Assembly (NCBI RefSeq): GCF_029227915.1
Contig: NC_079889.1
Coordinates: 9,052,001 to 9,116,000 of the forward strand
Length of the DNA: 64,000 nucleotides
Reading direction: 5' to 3'
Origin: Hydractinia symbiolongicarpus
Lineage: Eukaryota > Cnidaria > Hydrozoa > Anthoathecata > Hydractiniidae
Shown: positions 59,110 to 64,000 of the stretch, one piece after another
Layout of the letters: every line of letters starts with the position of its first letter
Position numbering within the stretch: the stretch's first letter is position 1
Program-made: the position numbers and the translations under genes
Notes under the pieces: model-generated
What the model saw: the letters and a program-made list of their open reading frames with translations, nothing else
Told to the model about the DNA's origin: nothing
Database searches by the model: none

Positions 59110-62100
59110 ATATGCTAAAGTAGGCTGAAGTAGGGGAAGCAGGGAATTAAATAAAATAAATTGACATAACATAAAGAAAGACAAAAGAAATTTATGCGCA
59201 GTAAGCTTATTAAAAAAGGTGTTTTGTTTTTACTTTTTTGAATTGTTTTAACCATAATTACAAAAGTGGTTGGCTTTAAAATTATCATCACATTCTTCAT
59301 CAACACCTTGCAGACAAAACAGAATATGAAACTGAGCATAAGTATTTTTAGCATTAAATGATGTAAATACAGCTTCAACTTAGCACTTTGCACCACAGCT
59401 AGGAAAATAGGAATTTGTTTTTTGATGTTAAAGTATTTAGCGAAAGGTGGCAAAATTTCTGTGTTCAGAGTACTAACCATGCTACCGCAACTAGTCTACC
59501 AAAACAAATTAAACCAAGCCTGATAGTACAAGTAAAAACAGCTTCATTCCTCACAAGTTCTATTGTGTTATACCAGTTTAATTGTACAAAGAGGCGTTAT
59601 CATATGTAAAATGGAAAAAATAAATGAATTACTTTGACGCTTTTCTTAGCAAGAAAGTAAAACAGAATTCTTATTTTATATATACCTCAGCGTAAAGGAA
59701 AAGCCGTAATTATAGAATGTTGCAGCACATCAACCGGTGTATTGTCACCGACATGTAGCTAGGATATGTAGCTGTACAAACAAATTTCCAGTGACTTTAA
59801 TCCCAGGAAATAAGTAAATTGTCGAAACTAACTTCTGCATTATACAACATGTGGGGTGTAGTACGACAGAATAAAACAGATATACCCTTTGAACTAACAT
59901 AATTTAAGTTGAACATTCCGGTACTTTACAATTTCTTTGAACTGGTTAAAAAATTTGGGCTTAAACTAGTTTTATCAATTCCTATCTGACTTATTTTAAC
60001 CACGAAAATTGCTTTTAATGGTTTTTGCACTTGTATCTGTGTTAAAACAGATATGCTATAAAAAATGTCTTATCGGCATCCCCAAAAATGCCTAAATTAA
60101 AAAACTTAAGAACTACAATGGTGGGTCAATGTATATTGGGCTTTCTTTCATAAATCTCGTCTAAAACTATACCATATCAAGTTTTAAGCCATTGTTTCAA
60201 TTTTTGCACAAGTTATTGGACTCTTACCATTAGCAAAAAGTATGCCATACTACCCACATAAAATTTTGACTAATTGGTTAGGAATTATTAATTTTTTTTA
60301 AAAATTCAGACTTGTACTAATATCAAAATTCCTAAAATGATATATCCAAGTAGTAAGCTATTAACATCTGCAGGAAGTTATTATCAGTCTACGTGTGCTC
60401 TTCTGGGCCTATCTCATGAAAATTAAGAATTAAGTATAAAAGGATTTTTCATATGAAAATTACATGGTGCTTTTGTTAGCTTTTACAAGTGTTTAAGATA
60501 ACAGGAATAATAAAGCATTATCTTCTTACCATAAAGCAATTGCAGAACTGCCTAAGTTTTTGGTCAACAACAACAACTTTAAAAAATAACCCACTCTGCA
60601 TTGAAATTTCTAGCTGGTTTTCTAGCTAGCTACATATGTTCCAATATCTATAGCTACGCAACTCTAATTATATTTTTGACATAAAGACTTGATTTAATGT
60701 AATAACTTTACGTATCTTTCTTGCACATTTAAAAAATTATTGCATCTCATTGCAGCACACATGGCGTGAGTCACCATGCCTGGTTACTTATTAGTCTTGC
60801 ATACTTTAATTTGGTCCGAAAAGCCCTTGATTGCTTTTGTTTAGTCGGGAAAAAAACCACTTATTGATTTCGTTTGGTCCGAAACATTAATTACACGGCA
60901 TCGGTTTATGAAAGTTTTGATAAATTAAAAGAAAATACAGGCTGAATCGCACCTCGAATACCGTAAATATGGGTCAAACCAATCAATTTTCCGGAAAATT
61001 CTTCGGATGTCAGTCGCTTTTTGCCGTATTTATCAAATCAGTCACAGAAGAGGAAAGTCTGTAAAATAAAGCTCAACGGTCGCAGGGACTGCGGGATCAG
61101 AATACCCTATAATTTTTTACGATTCTTAGTAAAAATTATGTCAGTCGCGTGACGGCGCTGACGTACACTTAATCCGACCCTGTCTCCTTTCTTATGCTCT
61201 GTGGCTTTGACTAACACTAGTTAGTGAAAAACGCCATATTTTCTATTTTTCGGAAAGTCAATAAAAACATCTTCGGGATAAACGCAAGAACTTTGTGATA
61301 AAACATACGAAGATGATGTAACCTAGGTCAGGCAGTGTACCACACTGTGCTAAAATACAAATGTTTCACGTACTACAGTTTCTTCAAGAGAAGTTAATGA
61401 AGCAGGAAACGTGTGGTAATGTAATAAGCTCACCACCACCAGTCGTTTTATTTTCAAGTCCCGAAATAGTTTCAGACTTTTCTGTTGTAACAAATTCTCC
61501 CGCAAGTATAAACACTAAAGTATGCCTTATAAAAAACACGGGAGTTCCAAAAATAGTTCAAGCAGCGGCAGAAAAGAGAAGGATAAGGTTTGTTAAGGCG
61601 CATCCCCCCCATTTTGAACGCTAAAAATTCGCTCAAAGTTTTTTTTAAAAAAGTTTGTAAAAACATGTTTTTTGTCATTGGGACTATTCATTTTAGTAAA
61701 AGTGACCATGGTTCTCACCTTTCCACGCTTGGACTTCGTAAAGCTCTATCTACACTATGCAGATAGCCTTCAAAGTTAGGAATTAAAACACTAAATTTTG
61801 GGATTTTGCATTAGTAAACAAGTTTAAAAAGCGCCGCTTTTGTAAAAATAAGGTTGTTTATCCCAATACTAATCTCGCTTACATTGAGGACGTAATCGAA
61901 ACAAAATGCCTGAATTTGGATAAAATGTGACATTTTTATCACTACCCATGACAAAAAATGCCCAATAAATCTAGGAAATCACGTTTTAGGGCTAATCTCA
62001 GTTTGGAAATGATTCTTTTAATTTGTTCGGTATCTTTCCTCTACTTTTAAACAATAAAGGTAACCGAAAAAGTATGCAACATAGCCAGTTTTGTGTCAAG

Positions 62101-62660
62101 TCCCTTCAAAAACATCCCCTACTTCAGTGACACCATCAGACTTATGCAAAGCAAGTTACACGTTTCATCAATTTAAATCTAGTTGTGGATAGAATAAATA
62201 ATTCGAAAGGTTATTGAAAGACTTTTAAACGTGTAAAAAGCTCTGGTTTGGACGTGAAAATATAACTTTACAAGACCAAAAGTTTGTTATGAACTTGCCG
62301 CGAGTATTTTGCACGAGTTAAAAATGACGTGACACGCTGTTTATTGGCCAATCACTATTTGAAAACGGGAAGTAAACAAAAAATTTAAAATGGTATCTCT
62401 GGCTTCCTTTACCGCGGAAAAAACTGATATTCTATAAACAAACACGGATAATTTTAAGCGGTAACAAAATGTCTCATGCAAACGTAACACCAATTACAAT
62501 CGATGGCAGTAAAACATTTTTCTGTATTTATTGAAAAGGGATTAAAAACCCTGCAAATTTTGTTGGGAAATATTTCGGAACAAATGAAATGCAACTGATT
62601 AAATTCAGAAAAAATATAATTCGTATCATGAAAGACATGCACAAACAACTTTTACTGTAT
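59110..62660. other. Gene-poor stretch
   Basis: Frames at 59,115-59,480 (minus) and 61,361-61,624 (plus) have no recognisable domain. The first is rich in hydrophobic residues from AT-rich sequence. Nothing else seen. Confidence 0.45.
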
Positions 62661-62664
62661 CAAT

Positions 62665-62910
62665 TTATTAAAAAAAATGATGCATCCTATTATTACGCAG
62701 AAATTTAGTTAAAATCGTAATCAACTGAGTATGAGCAATTATCACCTTTGGAAAAAAAAGATGAAACTTTCCCTATTTATTATGCAAAAATTGAGTACAG
62801 GATCACAATCAACATAATATGAGGTATTGTGATATTCCAAAAAAAGGATGAAATCCTATTATTTCGCAGAAATTAAGTAAATTATCATAATCAATGTTTC
62901 AAACAAGATA
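62665..62910. repeat. Diverged tandem repeat, ~2-3 units of about 90-110 bp
   Basis: AAAAAATGATGCATCCTATT / AAAAAGATGAAACTTTCCCT / AAAAAGGATGAAATCCTATT recur, each followed by a TTAYKCAGAAATT-type segment and then TCRYAATCAA. Confidence 0.7.
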
Positions 62911-62914
62911 AATT

Positions 62915-64000
62915 TATACAGGAGGATTTTAGCAAGACATTGGAAGATTTTTTTATAAATGACTTAATGTGTATGGAAGTCGACAAAAAGCTTCTGAATG
63001 ATTATTGGAAGACTAGTATTTAGTCCCGTTGAAAAATCCACTATAGATACCGAATAAAAAAACAGCGAAATAGTGAGCGAAATTAACCATAAAATTGATT
63101 GTTCTTTTGTCAAAACGTTTTGTTGTTAATTCCATTCAAGCGGGAATAAATAAAACCCATATGTTTTTCATATAACAATAGACACGTGCTTAAGGGAATA
63201 ATAAAAATTAATTACGTGACTTTTGTGTAATAAAGTTTACATAATTACACAAAGGTTTTTAGGAGAACAATAAAATAAATTAACCGTGACTTTACAAAAG
63301 ACAGAACAAAAATAAATGTTTAGCAAAAGTGACATGTTACGGCGGCTGTTTCTTTCGAAAAAACAACACATCCACTTTGTCTGTTACAGACACACGGAAC
63401 TGGCGTATTATTATATAGATTTAATCAATAAGATAACAAGCCAGGTCAGAACACACATATGAAATTATCATTTGTTCAATCATGTCTGTTCAGGATTAGT
63501 TGATGTGATATAGCACAATAGGGTGTTTTCTAACCTGGCGGGCATTACCTTTTTAAAAAATACATAAAAAAATGTCTATAGTGGCAGGAAATGGCAAGGT
63601 CGTGTTCAAATGAGTAAAACTACAATATCATGACCAGTGACATTATACATACTTAAACTTTCAACATGTTTCTGGAGTAACTACACTTTCAGAATCATAT
63701 GCATACAAGCTACTATTCCTTCAACCATGGTTAGGGGAAATTTTCGAGTTTTTCATGAATTTTATATGCTGTAGTCTATCATGCTAGCTAGCTAGACATA
63801 AATATATAAAAAATTACTTTCATGGTGAATGCATAAAAAAAAGTTCCCAATTTGAGATGATCAGGGTTTCAGTTTCAATTAAATTGTTATTGGATTGAAA
63901 CAATTTGATTGAGTTTGGTTGATTACAGTGGCTTTTCTGAAACCTTGATCAATGAGCTATCATGTTGTCTAATTTTTATTCATTAGAATGAGACAAATCT
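62915..64000. other. Intergenic to window edge
   Basis: AT-rich sequence with no supported gene, array or element boundary. Confidence 0.4.

Overview
The window looks like animal nuclear DNA, most probably from a cnidarian and perhaps a hydrozoan. It is AT-rich. Its genes are sparse, split by short GT-AG introns, and use TATA boxes and AATAAA signals. There is one intronless rhodopsin-type receptor, there are several decayed mobile elements of kinds common in cnidarians (Ginger, Penelope-like, piggyBac-type MITEs), and there are three precursors whose layout recalls the cnidarian arminins. No species-diagnostic gene was recognised, so the assignment is an inference.

Layout. 1-843 (-): a DDE/rve integrase-domain protein cut by the window edge. 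1-6 kb: repeats, a MITE carrying a large TATAG array, and a decayed reverse-transcriptase element. 7.2-7.9 kb: a small secreted Thr-rich protein with a GPI-type tail. 8.8-9.3 kb: a 33-bp minisatellite. 11.2-14.3 kb: two TTAA-flanked MITEs, one sitting inside a broken paralogue of the gene at 20.75-23.7 kb, a four-exon secreted protein of about 300 residues. 19-20 kb: a ~125-bp satellite. 24.7-25.7 kb: two MITEs and a 48-bp minisatellite. 26,105-30,306: a Ginger-type DNA transposon with identifiable termini and a CCGG target duplication; it encodes an integrase, a GPY/F motif, an F-box-like segment and a Ulp1-like protease, broken by two frameshifts and one stop. 30.3-31.5 kb: another MITE and a transposase scrap. 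36.8-37.7 kb: the receptor. 38.5-42.1 kb: LINE remnant followed by an element with ~580-bp inverted repeats. 43.0-44.1 kb (-), 50.9-52.4 kb (+) and 55.3-56.8 kb (+): three paralogous secreted precursors. About 59.1 kb (-): a complete hammerhead ribozyme fold. The rest is gene-poor.

The most interesting system is the three-gene family. Each gene has a TATA box, a noncoding first exon, a signal-peptide exon, very acidic middle exons, and a last exon of 11-residue Arg/Tyr repeats ending in Phe-Gly-stop. Acidic pro-region plus cationic C-terminus is how arminin-type antimicrobial precursors are built, but homology to arminins cannot be shown from this sequence. Genes 2 and 3 lie in a recent head-to-tail duplication of 4.2-4.6 kb. 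Gene 1 has a tandem GTACGT splice donor; the choice of site decides whether the last exon is read in the arginine frame or in an acidic frame.
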